Shown: positions 1 through 8,747 of the stretch, piece by piece
Layout of the letters: each line of letters opens with the position of its first letter
Numbering within the stretch: the first letter of the stretch is position 1
Source of the DNA: Saprospiraceae bacterium
GTDB lineage: Bacteria; Bacteroidota; Bacteroidia; Chitinophagales; Saprospiraceae
NCBI GenBank assembly: GCA_016717145.1
Contig: JADKGD010000022.1
Coordinates: 62,001 to 126,000 of the forward strand
DNA: 64,000 nucleotides
Direction of reading: 5' to 3'
Position numbers and translations under genes: made by a program
The notes under the pieces: model-generated
Seen by the model: only the letters and a program-made list of their open reading frames with translations
Database searches by the model: none
What the model was told of the DNA's origin: nothing

Positions 1-27
1 GGAATAAAATTAATACTTTGGACAAAA

Positions 28-156
28 TTAATGAGGCTGCGCTTTAGCTTTTTCCAACTCCTTCAATAATTTCTCGGGAATAGGTCGGCACGTACAATTT
101 TTTGAATGTTCCAAATGCCACTTAATTCTTTGTTCAAGAGTTGGATTTTTTGGCAT
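28..156 (-). CDS. 42-residue cysteine-containing mini-protein, unknown function
   Basis: A short open frame of 42 codons that starts at an ATG and ends at TAA. It begins MPKNPTLEQRIKWHLEH, has a C-T-C-R-P-I-P core around residues 21-27 and ends in a lysine/glutamate-rich helix (LLKELEKAK). The coding look of the frame, the Cys-x-Cys-x-Pro core and its position 32 bases after the membrane-protein gene on the same strand support a real gene, possibly co-transcribed. I believe similar tiny proteins occur in other Bacteroidota, but I do not know a function. The two cysteines could bind metal; that is inference. Confidence 0.55.
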   Translation of the reverse strand: MPKNPTLEQRIKWHLEHSKNCTCRPIPEKLLKELEKAKAQPH

Positions 157-188
157 TTTATGTATTATATGCCAATCTTTATTAATTT

Positions 189-584
189 TCAAGGCTGTTT
201 AATTTTCGATTTGAGTAAATATCCAAAAGCAATACTTATGGCAGGAATGGCAAAATAACTTAATCCAATAGACATAAAATAATCCGCAAAAGATGTTTTC
301 ATCATCGGGATAAGTATTATAACATCAAGTAATATGTTAATAACAAACCAAGTTACGCCAACTATAAGCCCATTCCTTACATAATCACTTTCAATGTAGC
401 TGAAAAATTTAAATAGAAGGTAACAACCACTTATGACCCCAACAACCATAATTATCGATTTAAAGGTCGCATAAGGCACCAAAATTTCACCTCCTGGCTT
501 AAAAAAAAGAAATGAAACAACAAACGGAATCAACCACGATAAAAAACCTAAAATAACAGTTTTAATAATTAATTTTTTAGTCAT
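189..584 (-). CDS. Small integral membrane protein, unknown function
   Basis: 131 residues with four hydrophobic segments at about 6-28, 43-60, 72-95 and 104-125, so a four-helix inner-membrane protein. There is no recognisable catalytic motif; conserved-looking polar residues are few. The N-terminus (MTKKLIIK) follows the positive-inside rule. The gene lies directly upstream of the 42-residue mini-protein on the same strand. It resembles the many uncharacterised DUF-type small membrane proteins of Bacteroidota; I cannot name the family. Confidence 0.6.
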   Translation of the reverse strand: MTKKLIIKTVILGFLSWLIPFVVSFLFFKPGGEILVPYATFKSIIMVVGVISGCYLLFKFFSYIESDYVRNGLIVGVTWFVINILLDVIILIPMMKTSFADYFMSIGLSYFAIPAISIAFGYLLKSKIKQP

Positions 585-992
585 GCTAAAATTATTTTCA
601 GTAAAGTTCTTGAATTTTTAATGTATCCAATATGACATTTGTCATTGTAAATACTGATATATTGCAGATTATATTCGGAATGTAAAATTTAATATATGAC
701 AGTGGTTGGGTCATAAAGCGTTGTGCATAAAACTACCCATGCAGATTATTAACTATTCCCGAGATTAAAATAGTCATTTACTTTTGTGCGTTCAGAAGTT
801 AAATAATCAAAGATTTTTCGAACCAGTGAAGGCCCCGCTTAAAATTTTTGGAGGCTTGAATAATTGCCTATTGAACTAATAGTATTTATTACTGATGGCC
901 AAATTGAACTAAATCAAATTTAATACGCCGTATTTTCCTGTTAAAAACTGCAGTGAACTTAGTAAACTATTTTGAACTAATTGAACCGTCCT
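585..992. other. Intergenic stretch without a recognisable gene
   Basis: About 400 bases between two minus-strand genes. All frames are short and interrupted. A plus-strand TACTTTTG at 779-786 resembles a Bacteroidota -7 element, but no gene follows it on that strand. The side near 584 must carry the promoter of the membrane protein. I see no RNA gene or repeat. Confidence 0.4.
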
Positions 993-2423
993 CTACTGCT
1001 TCTCTACCCTCTTTTTCTCTTCAAATTCCAAAACTTCGTTAAATATCCTGTCCAATTCCTCACCTGGAATATCTTTTATAATAATTTCTTTATTGGCATC
1101 AAGGATAAAGATTTTAGGCGTGGACTTAATCCTGATTTTTTGATTATAGCGACTATATTCATCTGCAGTATTGATAAAGTCTTCCATTCCTTTTTCCTTA
1201 ACAGCCGGCCAACAAGTTTCAGTTTTATCGCCGCCTTTGGTACAAATACCCAACATTTTGACTCCTTTATCTTTATTCTTTTTATAAAATTCAACGACAT
1301 TAGGCATGATTTTTTTACAATGGCCGCAATCAGGAGCCCAAAATATAACAACAGTATATGGCGACTGTATATCATAGAGTCTCACCGGTGTATTGTCTTC
1401 TTTATAGGTAATGATGTCAGGTATTTTTTTGCCTATAAGAATGGGCCGGAGCTCATCAGCATTTTCACCCATTTTTTTCAAGTTCTCCTCATTAACCCAG
1501 GCAGCTTTACCCTTACGATAATAATTATCGACCATATGCACATAAATGGCATCGTAACCTACCATTTTCATCTGGGCGTATTTATTTAATAAATCAGCCA
1601 GATAATACCTGTAGGCTTCGGCATTTGGTTCCAAAATGCTTAATACCTGATCAACCGCCTTTATAATTGAATCAGGTTGTTGATTGGAAAGTTTATTTAT
1701 ATAATAATCCACTTTTTGGTGTATAAATGGAGTTCGTATTAATGCAGGATGAGGTATATCAATATGATCAAAATAATGATTCTTGTAGTAGAGATATCTT
1801 TTCATCTGGACCTCTTTTTCAGGGCCTTCATACTCAGGAACATCTACTTCCTGATTCGACTTAATTAATAGCGAAGTGATTTTATCCGGATATTTTGTCA
1901 ATATCTCTTTTTGATATTTTTTCACATCTTTGTCAAGTTTGTCAAGCAGTTCTTCTGATGGTTTATCTTTTTCATTTTTAGCTTTAGCACGGTCCATCTT
2001 TGCTCTGAGTGTGTCTGCCAGGACTCTTTTGTCTTTCAAAAATGCTAAATAATCATAAAATAATTTATTCTCATCACTACCCTTAAATTTTACCTCCATA
2101 ATATCTTTGGCATCAAACTCCATAGAATATTTGGCTTCATTTGGATTGACCAAAAACTGAACAAATGTATTTTCAGGTTTTAATAGTAAAAGATAAACAC
2201 CTTGCTCGGGCTTTTCAGTTTCTGTCCATACAAATTTGCCCTTACCTTTCGCAAAAAGCGTATCCTTTACAATTTGTTTTTCACCAAAGTAATTTCCTAC
2301 TATCAAGGTGTCATTGGCATAGTTTTTTATATCAATATTCACTGTAAGTGCCTGACCGAAAATGAGACCTGCATTTAAGAAACACAATATAAGAGATACC
2401 AAACGATAAAATTTTTCACGCAT
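993..2423 (-). CDS. TlpA-family thiol-disulfide oxidoreductase with DUF4369/DUF5106-like N-terminal region
   Basis: 476 residues. A signal peptide (about 1-24, cleaved near IFGQ) exports it to the periplasm. Residues 25-130 form a beta-rich DUF4369-like domain, 130-330 a helical DUF5106-like region, and 335-465 a thioredoxin fold with the redox motif W-A-P-D-C-G-H-C (cysteines 366 and 369) and a cis-proline in S-T-P near 436. A further cysteine pair (C-T-K, C-W-P) lies behind the active site. The family reduces or shuffles disulfides in exported proteins and is often involved in cytochrome maturation or envelope redox. The gene is monocistronic here. Confidence 0.85.
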   Translation of the reverse strand: MREKFYRLVSLILCFLNAGLIFGQALTVNIDIKNYANDTLIVGNYFGEKQIVKDTLFAKGKGKFVWTETEKPEQGVYLLLLKPENTFVQFLVNPNEAKYSMEFDAKDIMEVKFKGSDENKLFYDYLAFLKDKRVLADTLRAKMDRAKAKNEKDKPSEELLDKLDKDVKKYQKEILTKYPDKITSLLIKSNQEVDVPEYEGPEKEVQMKRYLYYKNHYFDHIDIPHPALIRTPFIHQKVDYYINKLSNQQPDSIIKAVDQVLSILEPNAEAYRYYLADLLNKYAQMKMVGYDAIYVHMVDNYYRKGKAAWVNEENLKKMGENADELRPILIGKKIPDIITYKEDNTPVRLYDIQSPYTVVIFWAPDCGHCKKIMPNVVEFYKKNKDKGVKMLGICTKGGDKTETCWPAVKEKGMEDFINTADEYSRYNQKIRIKSTPKIFILDANKEIIIKDIPGEELDRIFNEVLEFEEKKRVEKQ

Positions 2424-2569
2424 TATTCACAATTTAAGGACATGATGAAACTGACCAATAATCAAACAAATGACAAATAAACAAAATATATAGATTAGGT
2501 CGTTCTATTTGAGGTTTGATTAATATTTTTTTAACAAAATATCATTCAAACCAAATATTAAAATATAAC

Positions 2570-3502
2570 TTAATTTCTTTTTCCGGCAAGCAGATAAAGC
2601 ACGGCCATTCTTATGGCTACCCCATTCTCGACCTGTTGCAAAATAATGGATTGTTTTGAATCTGCCACATCGCTGGTCATCTCAACACCTCTGTTTATTG
2701 GACCAGGGTGCATGATGACTATATCTTTTTCGATGGTATCCAATAGTTGTTTGTTGATGCCAAAGTATTGAGCATATTCCCGGAGCGATGGAATATATCT
2801 TATATCCTGTCTTTCAAGTTGTATTCTTAAGACATTAGCTACATCACACCATTCAAGGGCTTTTTTGATATCATGACTAACCGTAACACCAAGGCTTTCT
2901 ATATGTCTTGGTATCAATGTAGAAGGCCCGCAAACCATAACATTAGCACCCAGTTTTTTGAGACAAAAGATGTTGCTAAGTGCCACCCTGCTGTGTAGAA
3001 TATCACCGGCAATAACAATATTTTTACCATAAATTGACCCCAGTTTTTCCTGAATAGAAAAAGCATCCAAAAGTGCTTGAGTAGGATGTTCGTGGGTGCC
3101 GTCCCCGGCGTTAATGATATTGGCGTCAATATGTTTGGCAAGAAAATGATGTGCGCCAGGAGCTGGATGTCTCATGACGACCATATCAACTTTCATAGCC
3201 AGTATGTTATTGACTGTATCCAGAAGGGTCTCTCCTTTACTGACTGATGATGATGAAGCAGAAAAATTGACAACATCAGCTGATAATCTTCGCTCAGCCA
3301 GTTCAAAGGAAATCCTTGTTCTTGTAGAGTTTTCAAAAAAAACATTTGCTATGGTGACATCACGCAATGAAGGCACTTTTTTAATTGGGCGATTTATGAC
3401 ATCTTTAAAATCAGTAGCAGTCTTAAAAATCAGTTCAATGTCTTCTTTGGTAATGTATTTGATGCCTAGCAGATGTTTTGTACTGAGTTGTGACTGGAAC
3501 AT
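2570..3502 (-). CDS. pyrB: Aspartate carbamoyltransferase catalytic subunit
   Basis: Joins carbamoyl phosphate and L-aspartate to carbamoyl-aspartate, the committed step of pyrimidine synthesis, in the cytoplasm. At 310 residues it has the usual family length. The carbamoyl-phosphate loop F-x-x-S-T-R-T-R is at 56-63, S-x-x-K-G-E-T at 86-92, H-P-x-Q at 139-142 and the C-terminal H-P-G-P-x-N-R-G loop near 264. It lies 14 bases downstream of pyrR, so the two are one operon. No regulatory subunit (pyrI) lies next to it, as in class B/C type enzymes. Confidence 0.96.
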   Translation of the reverse strand: MFQSQLSTKHLLGIKYITKEDIELIFKTATDFKDVINRPIKKVPSLRDVTIANVFFENSTRTRISFELAERRLSADVVNFSASSSSVSKGETLLDTVNNILAMKVDMVVMRHPAPGAHHFLAKHIDANIINAGDGTHEHPTQALLDAFSIQEKLGSIYGKNIVIAGDILHSRVALSNIFCLKKLGANVMVCGPSTLIPRHIESLGVTVSHDIKKALEWCDVANVLRIQLERQDIRYIPSLREYAQYFGINKQLLDTIEKDIVIMHPGPINRGVEMTSDVADSKQSIILQQVENGVAIRMAVLYLLAGKRN

Positions 3503-3516
3503 ATGATTTGTTGGTT

Positions 3517-4074
3517 CTAAATATTATTGATTCTTCCTGAATATAAGCGAACTTCATCTTCACCATCCTTTTCCTTCCAGTTGACTTTCACATATGCTTC
3601 ATCAAGTGCGTCGACAGCGACACCAAAATAATCTGCTTTGATTGGAAAATGTCTGTTGAAGCGTCTGTCAACCATACATAGCATTTCTATTTTTAGGGGC
3701 CGGCCAAAATCCTGAATGGCAGACATAGCGGCATGTACAGTCCTACCTGTATACAATACGTCGTCAACAAGGATGACATTTTTATTTTCAATAAGAAAAT
3801 CGATGTGCGTAGATGATGCCTTAATTGGTATTTCGCGTCTTCTGAAGTCATCTCTGTAAAAGGTAATATCAAGCATGCCATAATCAAATGGTTGACTGCC
3901 GATCATAAATTGTAGATTTTGTCTGATGCGATCCGCAAGTAAGACACCACGTTCCTGAATACCTATAATACACAACTCTTCGATATGAGCGTGATTCTCC
4001 AGTATCTGATGACAGAGTCTCAGAATGGTGAGTTGAAATCTTTCAGATGATATAATGATTTTTCCTTCTTCCAT
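3517..4074 (-). CDS. pyrR: Pyrimidine operon regulator / uracil phosphoribosyltransferase PyrR
   Basis: A type I phosphoribosyltransferase fold of 185 residues with the PRPP loop V-I-L-V-D-D-V-L-Y-T-G-R-T at 100-112 and the PyrR-type G-I-Q-E-R-G-V-x-L-A near 39-48. In Firmicutes PyrR attenuates pyr mRNA; outside them it may act mainly as a uracil phosphoribosyltransferase. The frame can be read back to TTG at 4086, but I choose ATG 4074 (MEEGKIII) because the -7 motif TACCTTTG sits at 4091-4084. It is the first gene of pyrR-pyrB. No attenuator stem is obvious in the very short leader. Confidence 0.93.
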   Translation of the reverse strand: MEEGKIIISSERFQLTILRLCHQILENHAHIEELCIIGIQERGVLLADRIRQNLQFMIGSQPFDYGMLDITFYRDDFRRREIPIKASSTHIDFLIENKNVILVDDVLYTGRTVHAAMSAIQDFGRPLKIEMLCMVDRRFNRHFPIKADYFGVAVDALDEAYVKVNWKEKDGEDEVRLYSGRINNI

Positions 4075-4083
4075 TTCGGGAGA

Positions 4084-4091
4084 CAAAGGTA
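4084..4091 (-). promoter_or_regulatory. Bacteroidota -7 promoter element before pyrR
   Basis: TACCTTTG on the minus strand fits the TAnnTTTG consensus. It ends 9 bases before the pyrR ATG, so transcription would start only a few bases upstream of the start codon and leave no room for a leader attenuator. No clear TTTG -33 element was seen. Confidence 0.4.
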
Positions 4092-4197
4092 GCTTTTTTG
4101 TTCTATTATTGGTTTTGTTAAATTGATTTATTTACGCAATGAGCAGGATAAAAATCGGAAGGATCATATTTAATAATTATTAATACTCATATTATCC

Positions 4198-4701
4198 TTA
4201 CGCATCTTTATGAAGATGTCTAATCATGACTACATCACATCTGTGTGAATGAATGATTCCATCCGTATGTATAAAATGGTATTTTTTGTACAAGCTTATG
4301 GCTTCTTTTAAGACTGATGCTGTTTCCAATTTCAACATATGATAGCCCATTGCTATTGCTTTTTCCACTAAATATTTCATCACCCAAGATCCTATACCTA
4401 AGCCACGAATGGATGAATGAAAGTACATTTTTCGAATTTCAGCTTTATCATTATTCCAATGAAACAAAGCAAAACTACCTTTGATAGTGCCGTCTTGTTC
4501 CACAATAACCCAGAAAGTATTGTTGGGATAATACGATTCAATGTCATACAAATCTTTATCCGTATCGGCAGGATCCAATGATAAGCCATAGGATTCCAAG
4601 GTATCAAAGATTATTTGCCTGATAATAGTTGCATCACTGTTTTTCGCCTGACGACAAGAATAGCAAGTATTTGGAATTGGGATATTTGTTTTTTGTTCCA
4701 T
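4198..4701 (-). CDS. GNAT family N-acetyltransferase
   Basis: 167 residues with a GNAT fold. The acetyl-CoA pyrophosphate loop is R-G-L-G-I-G (about 97-102), followed by helix alpha-3 and the C-terminal L-Y-K-K-Y-H-F strand typical of the family. The substrate cannot be told. The N-terminus has two cysteines (C-Y-S-C) of unclear meaning. The gene is a single unit downstream of nothing obvious and upstream of pyrR on the same strand, but 100 bases separate them. Confidence 0.8.
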   Translation of the reverse strand: MEQKTNIPIPNTCYSCRQAKNSDATIIRQIIFDTLESYGLSLDPADTDKDLYDIESYYPNNTFWVIVEQDGTIKGSFALFHWNNDKAEIRKMYFHSSIRGLGIGSWVMKYLVEKAIAMGYHMLKLETASVLKEAISLYKKYHFIHTDGIIHSHRCDVVMIRHLHKDA

Positions 4702-4796
4702 TAATTTTGTAAATTCTTATGAACAATTACTTTATATAGCAGTAGATTATTGTACTTTTAGACCCAAATATAAAAAATAATACTGCGCTAAAGCAT

Positions 4797-5609
4797 ATGT
4801 CTTTAAAAATTAAAATGTTACTCCTGTTTTTATTGCCTGTTTCGTTTATTGTATCCCAATCAGGGTTTACGACTTTGGGTGGGGCAAATTTTTTAGGTTA
4901 TGGTAGAGCAGGTATAACACTTGAAGGTATTGAGTCAATTTATTTAAATCAGGCGGGACTGACAGGGGTCAAAAATATGGCTTTTGACCTAAGTGCCGAA
5001 CGTCGTTTCAATTTGCAGGATTTGTCTACAATTTGTTTTTCAGGTGCTAAATCCTTTAAATTCGGTACTATCGGCGTGATGGCATCCAATTTTGGAATTA
5101 CAGAATATAATGAACAAAAATTTGGACTGGCTTATGCCCGTAAGTTGAGCAAACTCATTTCAATAGGTGGCCAATTTGATATGTTGCGGCTTAATGTAAG
5201 TCAGTTTGGAAGTAAAAACATTTTTACATTTGAAATAGGTATGCTACTCATGATTAACAAGGAATTTACCGTAGCAACCCATGTTTTCAGCCCGGGCAAT
5301 ATCACCATTTCCGAAGGCAATGATCTTGGCACCAGGTTTAGAATGGGGTTAAAATACACTCCTTCACCCAAGGTTTTTTTATTGGCAGAAATGGATAAAC
5401 TTATTTATCGCAAAATAGAATATAAAATTGGCGTTTCATATCAGGCTGTAAAGGATCTTCAAGTCAGACTTGGCGTCAATCCAAGTACAAAAACATTTTG
5501 TTTTGGTGCTATGTTAAGCATCAGAAATTCATATAAAATTGCAACAGCTTATGCTTTAAATGGAAATTTGGGCAATACACCGGCATTTTCTTTACAATAT
5601 CAAAACTGA
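4797..5609 (+). CDS. PorV/PorQ-like outer-membrane beta-barrel protein
   Basis: 270 residues with a signal peptide (about 1-20, ending IVSQ), then alternating amphipathic strands and an aromatic C-terminal end (F-S-L-Q-Y), as in an outer-membrane barrel. The opening pattern G-A-N-F-L-G-Y-G-R-A-G and I-Y-L-N-Q-A-G-L is shared with PorV/PorQ and FadL-type barrels, where an N-P/Q-A-G-L motif follows the plug. PorV and PorQ serve the type IX secretion shuttle; membership here is inferred. It is followed after 36 bases by a glycosyltransferase on the same strand. Confidence 0.65.
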   Translation: MSLKIKMLLLFLLPVSFIVSQSGFTTLGGANFLGYGRAGITLEGIESIYLNQAGLTGVKNMAFDLSAERRFNLQDLSTICFSGAKSFKFGTIGVMASNFGITEYNEQKFGLAYARKLSKLISIGGQFDMLRLNVSQFGSKNIFTFEIGMLLMINKEFTVATHVFSPGNITISEGNDLGTRFRMGLKYTPSPKVFLLAEMDKLIYRKIEYKIGVSYQAVKDLQVRLGVNPSTKTFCFGAMLSIRNSYKIATAYALNGNLGNTPAFSLQYQN

Positions 5610-5645
5610 AAAGCCAGCATACTGTTTAGGTATAAAATTATTATT

Positions 5646-6800
5646 TTGAAAATCCTTTATATGACATCCCGATTTCCTTATCCACTTGAAAAAGGGGATA
5701 AACTTCGTGCATATTATCAAATTAAAGCACTAGCAAAAAATCATGATATAATTCTAGTCAGTATAATTGATGAGGACCCTATAAAATCTGATCTTGAAAA
5801 AATCAGGGAACTCGTTAAGGAAGTTTATGTGATCAGAATTAATTACATCGAAAGATTTAGATCATTAATCATTGCTGCTTTTTCAGGCCTGCCTTTTCAG
5901 ATAGCATGGTTTTATAGTAAAAATATTAAACAAATTATACACCGGATTGCAAACAATATTCAACCCGATCATTGTTTTTGCCAATTGACAAGAATGGCTG
6001 AATACTGCAAAGATCTGCCTTACCCAAAAACTTTGGATTATATGGATTCTTTCGGAGTTGGCATGATAAAACGTGCAAATCTCGCCAGCGGTATATCCAA
6101 ATATATGTATAATATTGAAGCCGCTCGAATGATCAGATATGAAGAATCTATTGCAAAATCATTTGACCACCTTACCATTATTTCTCAACAGGACAAAGAT
6201 CAATTTACTTTTACACATACCAAAGACATCCATGTGATTACCAATGGTATTGACCCTTCTTTTTTCGAAAATAGCAGCGTGAAAAAAGAATTTGACATAG
6301 CTTTTGTAGGCAATATGGCATACCTTCCTAATATTGAAGCAGCAGAATATTTGATTAATATGATCCTACCTCTTTGTCCTCAAAATGTTTCTTTTCTGCT
6401 TGCCGGCACAAGTCCGGGTCCAAGAATTCGAAAGTTGGTTTCTGATCGGGTTTCCGTATCCGGCTGGATGCAGGATATAAGGGAAGCGTATGGCAAGGCA
6501 AACATATTTTGCGCCCCGCTTTGGTCAGGAACAGGCCAACAAAATAAAATTCTGGAAGCCATGGCGATGGGACTGCCTTGTGTTACTACAAGTACTGTTA
6601 ATAATGCCATAGGCGGCTTGCCTGATTCGGATATTTTGATTGCAGATACCGCAACTCAGTTTGCCGAAAAAATAGATATCTTGCTTAACGACCCTATATT
6701 ATATCAAAAAATAAGTAATAACGCTAAAATATTTGTTAAACAAAACTTTGATTGGAAACAAAACAGTAACAATTTAAGTTCTATTTTTGTACAAAATTAA
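5646..6800 (+). CDS. Glycosyltransferase family 4 (exosortase-associated Stp1-like)
   Basis: 384 residues of a GT-B fold. The N-terminus M-T-S-R-F-P-Y-P-L-E-K-G-D-K-L-R is the acceptor-side signature of the TIGR03087-like sugar transferases. The donor half contains the G-x-M-x-Y-x-P-N strand near 222-229 and the E-x-x-A-x-G-L-P loop (EAMAMGLPCV) near 303. It probably transfers a sugar to a lipid- or envelope-linked glycan. The start is TTG at 5646; the next ATG is only five codons on. The 3 prime end abuts the ribB-type gene, so the two may be co-transcribed. Confidence 0.8.
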   Translation: MKILYMTSRFPYPLEKGDKLRAYYQIKALAKNHDIILVSIIDEDPIKSDLEKIRELVKEVYVIRINYIERFRSLIIAAFSGLPFQIAWFYSKNIKQIIHRIANNIQPDHCFCQLTRMAEYCKDLPYPKTLDYMDSFGVGMIKRANLASGISKYMYNIEAARMIRYEESIAKSFDHLTIISQQDKDQFTFTHTKDIHVITNGIDPSFFENSSVKKEFDIAFVGNMAYLPNIEAAEYLINMILPLCPQNVSFLLAGTSPGPRIRKLVSDRVSVSGWMQDIREAYGKANIFCAPLWSGTGQQNKILEAMAMGLPCVTTSTVNNAIGGLPDSDILIADTATQFAEKIDILLNDPILYQKISNNAKIFVKQNFDWKQNSNNLSSIFVQN

Positions 6801-6810
6801 ATTATACCAC

Positions 6811-7947
6811 ATGCTCGCAGAAGTGATTAATGAACCAGATATAAGATTGCATACGATTGCGGAAGCCATTGAAGACATCAGAGATGGTAAAATCGTTATT
6901 GTCGTCGATGATGAAGATAGGGAAAACGAAGGAGATTTCATCTGTGCCGCTGAAAAAATTACTCCGGAGTTGGTCAATTTTATGGCAAAATATGGTCGAG
7001 GATTAATTTGTACACCTATTGAAGAAAAACGTGCAAAAGAACTGGATTTGGAATTGATGGTAAAATCAAATACTGCCCTTCATAATACCGCATTTACAGT
7101 CTCTATTGATCTGGTTGGTTTCGGGTGTAGCACTGGAATTTCAGCTTACGACAGAGCAACAGGAATTAAAGCCCTTGTCAACCCAAATATAAAATCATCT
7201 GACTTTGCCAGGCCGGGTCACATATTTCCCCTAATAGCAAAACAAGGTGGTGTTTTGAGGAGGACCGGACATACTGAAGCTGCTGTAGATTTAGCCAGAC
7301 TTGCAGGTTGTTATCCTGCCGGCGTTCTGGTTGAAATCCTCAATGAAGATGGTTCCATGGCAAGATTGCCTGAATTGCTACAGATAGGTCACACCTTAGG
7401 GATAAAAATCATTTCTATCAAAGACCTCGTTGCACATAGAATGCAGACCGAACGACTTGTGACTTTGGAAATGGAAACTGAAGTAGAATCTCCTTATGGG
7501 ATATTTAAAGTTAAAGCATTCAGGCAGATTACGAGTGGAGACATTCATCTCGCTTTTATAATGGGCAGTGTAGATATAGACCACCCTACCTTAGTGCGGG
7601 TTCATTCCAATACAGAAACAGGTGATATACTTGGTATTCTATTCGATGGGTACGCAGAGCAATTGGCTAAATCGCTACAATTGATAGCAAAATCCAAAAA
7701 AGGAGTTTTGCTTTTTATGCGTCATGGCGAAAAAACAGAATCTATCTTAGATAAACTAAAATCTCTTGATATTAACCCTCGTAATAATCCAACCATCTCT
7801 GACGAACAAAGAGACTTTGGCACCGGAGCTCAAATTCTGAGAGAATTGGGCATTTCAAAGATAAAATTGATTACCAATCATGAGAAAAAGAGAATTGGTC
7901 TCATAGGATACGGCCTTGAAATCGTCGAAAATGTGCATTTAGATTGA
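6811..7947 (+). CDS. ribBA: 3,4-dihydroxy-2-butanone-4-phosphate synthase fused to a degenerate GTP cyclohydrolase II domain
   Basis: 378 residues. The N-terminal half is an intact DHBP synthase that makes the four-carbon unit of riboflavin: D-D-E-D-R-E-N-E-G-D at 33-42, R-P-G-H-I-F-P-L at 134-141, T-G-H-T-E-A near 152. The C-terminal half has the fold of GTP cyclohydrolase II but not its chemistry: in R-V-H-S-N-T-E-T-G-D (263-272) the first zinc cysteine is Thr268, and the R-C-D-C motif is F-D-G-Y (278-281). The EGR loop after L-L-Y is M-R-H-G-E-K. The frame opens at 6787 inside the upstream gene; I use the ATG at 6811. A working RibA should exist elsewhere. Confidence 0.88.
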   Translation: MLAEVINEPDIRLHTIAEAIEDIRDGKIVIVVDDEDRENEGDFICAAEKITPELVNFMAKYGRGLICTPIEEKRAKELDLELMVKSNTALHNTAFTVSIDLVGFGCSTGISAYDRATGIKALVNPNIKSSDFARPGHIFPLIAKQGGVLRRTGHTEAAVDLARLAGCYPAGVLVEILNEDGSMARLPELLQIGHTLGIKIISIKDLVAHRMQTERLVTLEMETEVESPYGIFKVKAFRQITSGDIHLAFIMGSVDIDHPTLVRVHSNTETGDILGILFDGYAEQLAKSLQLIAKSKKGVLLFMRHGEKTESILDKLKSLDINPRNNPTISDEQRDFGTGAQILRELGISKIKLITNHEKKRIGLIGYGLEIVENVHLD

Positions 7948-8096
7948 GTGGAGCTAAAGTAATGCCGAACATTTTGAAGGTATCCAGAGTTGAAATAAAC
8001 AATGGGCAGAATCCTTAATATGTTGGTGGTTAGTTAAGGCATAAAACTTACAGATGTAGTGATATACATTGGTTTATAAAGGTTTTAACATATTTT

Positions 8097-8660
8097 GTGA
8101 TACAACTTGAATTTTCCCCCTTCCCGGTACTTCAATATGGTAGATTAAATTTTAGAGCATTTGAAGATTCTGATGTACATGAAGTATTCAATATGCGCAG
8201 TAACCCGGAAGTTATGAAGTACATTCCCAGACCCCTGACAAAAAATCTGGATGATGCCATGTACGTAATTAAAACAATCCAGGAAACCATTGAAAAAAAA
8301 GAAGGTATAAATTGGGTGATGACATTAAAAGATGATCCTAAAATGATAGGCATCATAGGCATCTATCGCATAAAACCAACCAATGCCAGAGGCGAGCTAG
8401 GATATATATTGCTGCCTGAATATCATAATATGGGTTACATAACTGAAGCAATTAAGCCTATATTGAATTATGCCTTCCATGACATTGGGTTTCACTCCCT
8501 GGAAGCAGTTATCGACCCATCAAATATTGCATCAGAACGGGTTTTACAAAAAAATGGCTTTGTAAAAGAAGCCCATATACTTGAAAATGAATTTTGGGAT
8601 GGTAGATTTCTGGATACAGTAATATATTCTTTGTTGAAGAGAAATTATATTAAGGAATGA
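8097..8660 (+). CDS. GNAT acetyltransferase, RimJ/RimL type
   Basis: 187 residues. The pattern fits Acetyltransf_3: an early L-N-F-R-A-F-E-D-S-D, then R-G-E-L-G-Y-I-L-L-P-E-Y-H-N-M-G-Y-I-T-E-A as the acetyl-CoA site, and N-x-A-S-E-R-V-L-Q-K-N-G-F at about 140-152, which is the conserved family end. RimJ/RimL members acetylate ribosomal protein N-termini, but relatives use many substrates. The start is GTG at 8097; no ATG lies near. It stands alone between ribBA and a convergent minus-strand gene. Confidence 0.82.
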   Translation: MIQLEFSPFPVLQYGRLNFRAFEDSDVHEVFNMRSNPEVMKYIPRPLTKNLDDAMYVIKTIQETIEKKEGINWVMTLKDDPKMIGIIGIYRIKPTNARGELGYILLPEYHNMGYITEAIKPILNYAFHDIGFHSLEAVIDPSNIASERVLQKNGFVKEAHILENEFWDGRFLDTVIYSLLKRNYIKE

Positions 8661-8747
8661 TTTTGGTTTTTATGCACAATGCATCAGTTTCTATATATAG
8701 ATTGTAATGGATAAATTACAACCCTTATAAACAAAAGATATAATTAA

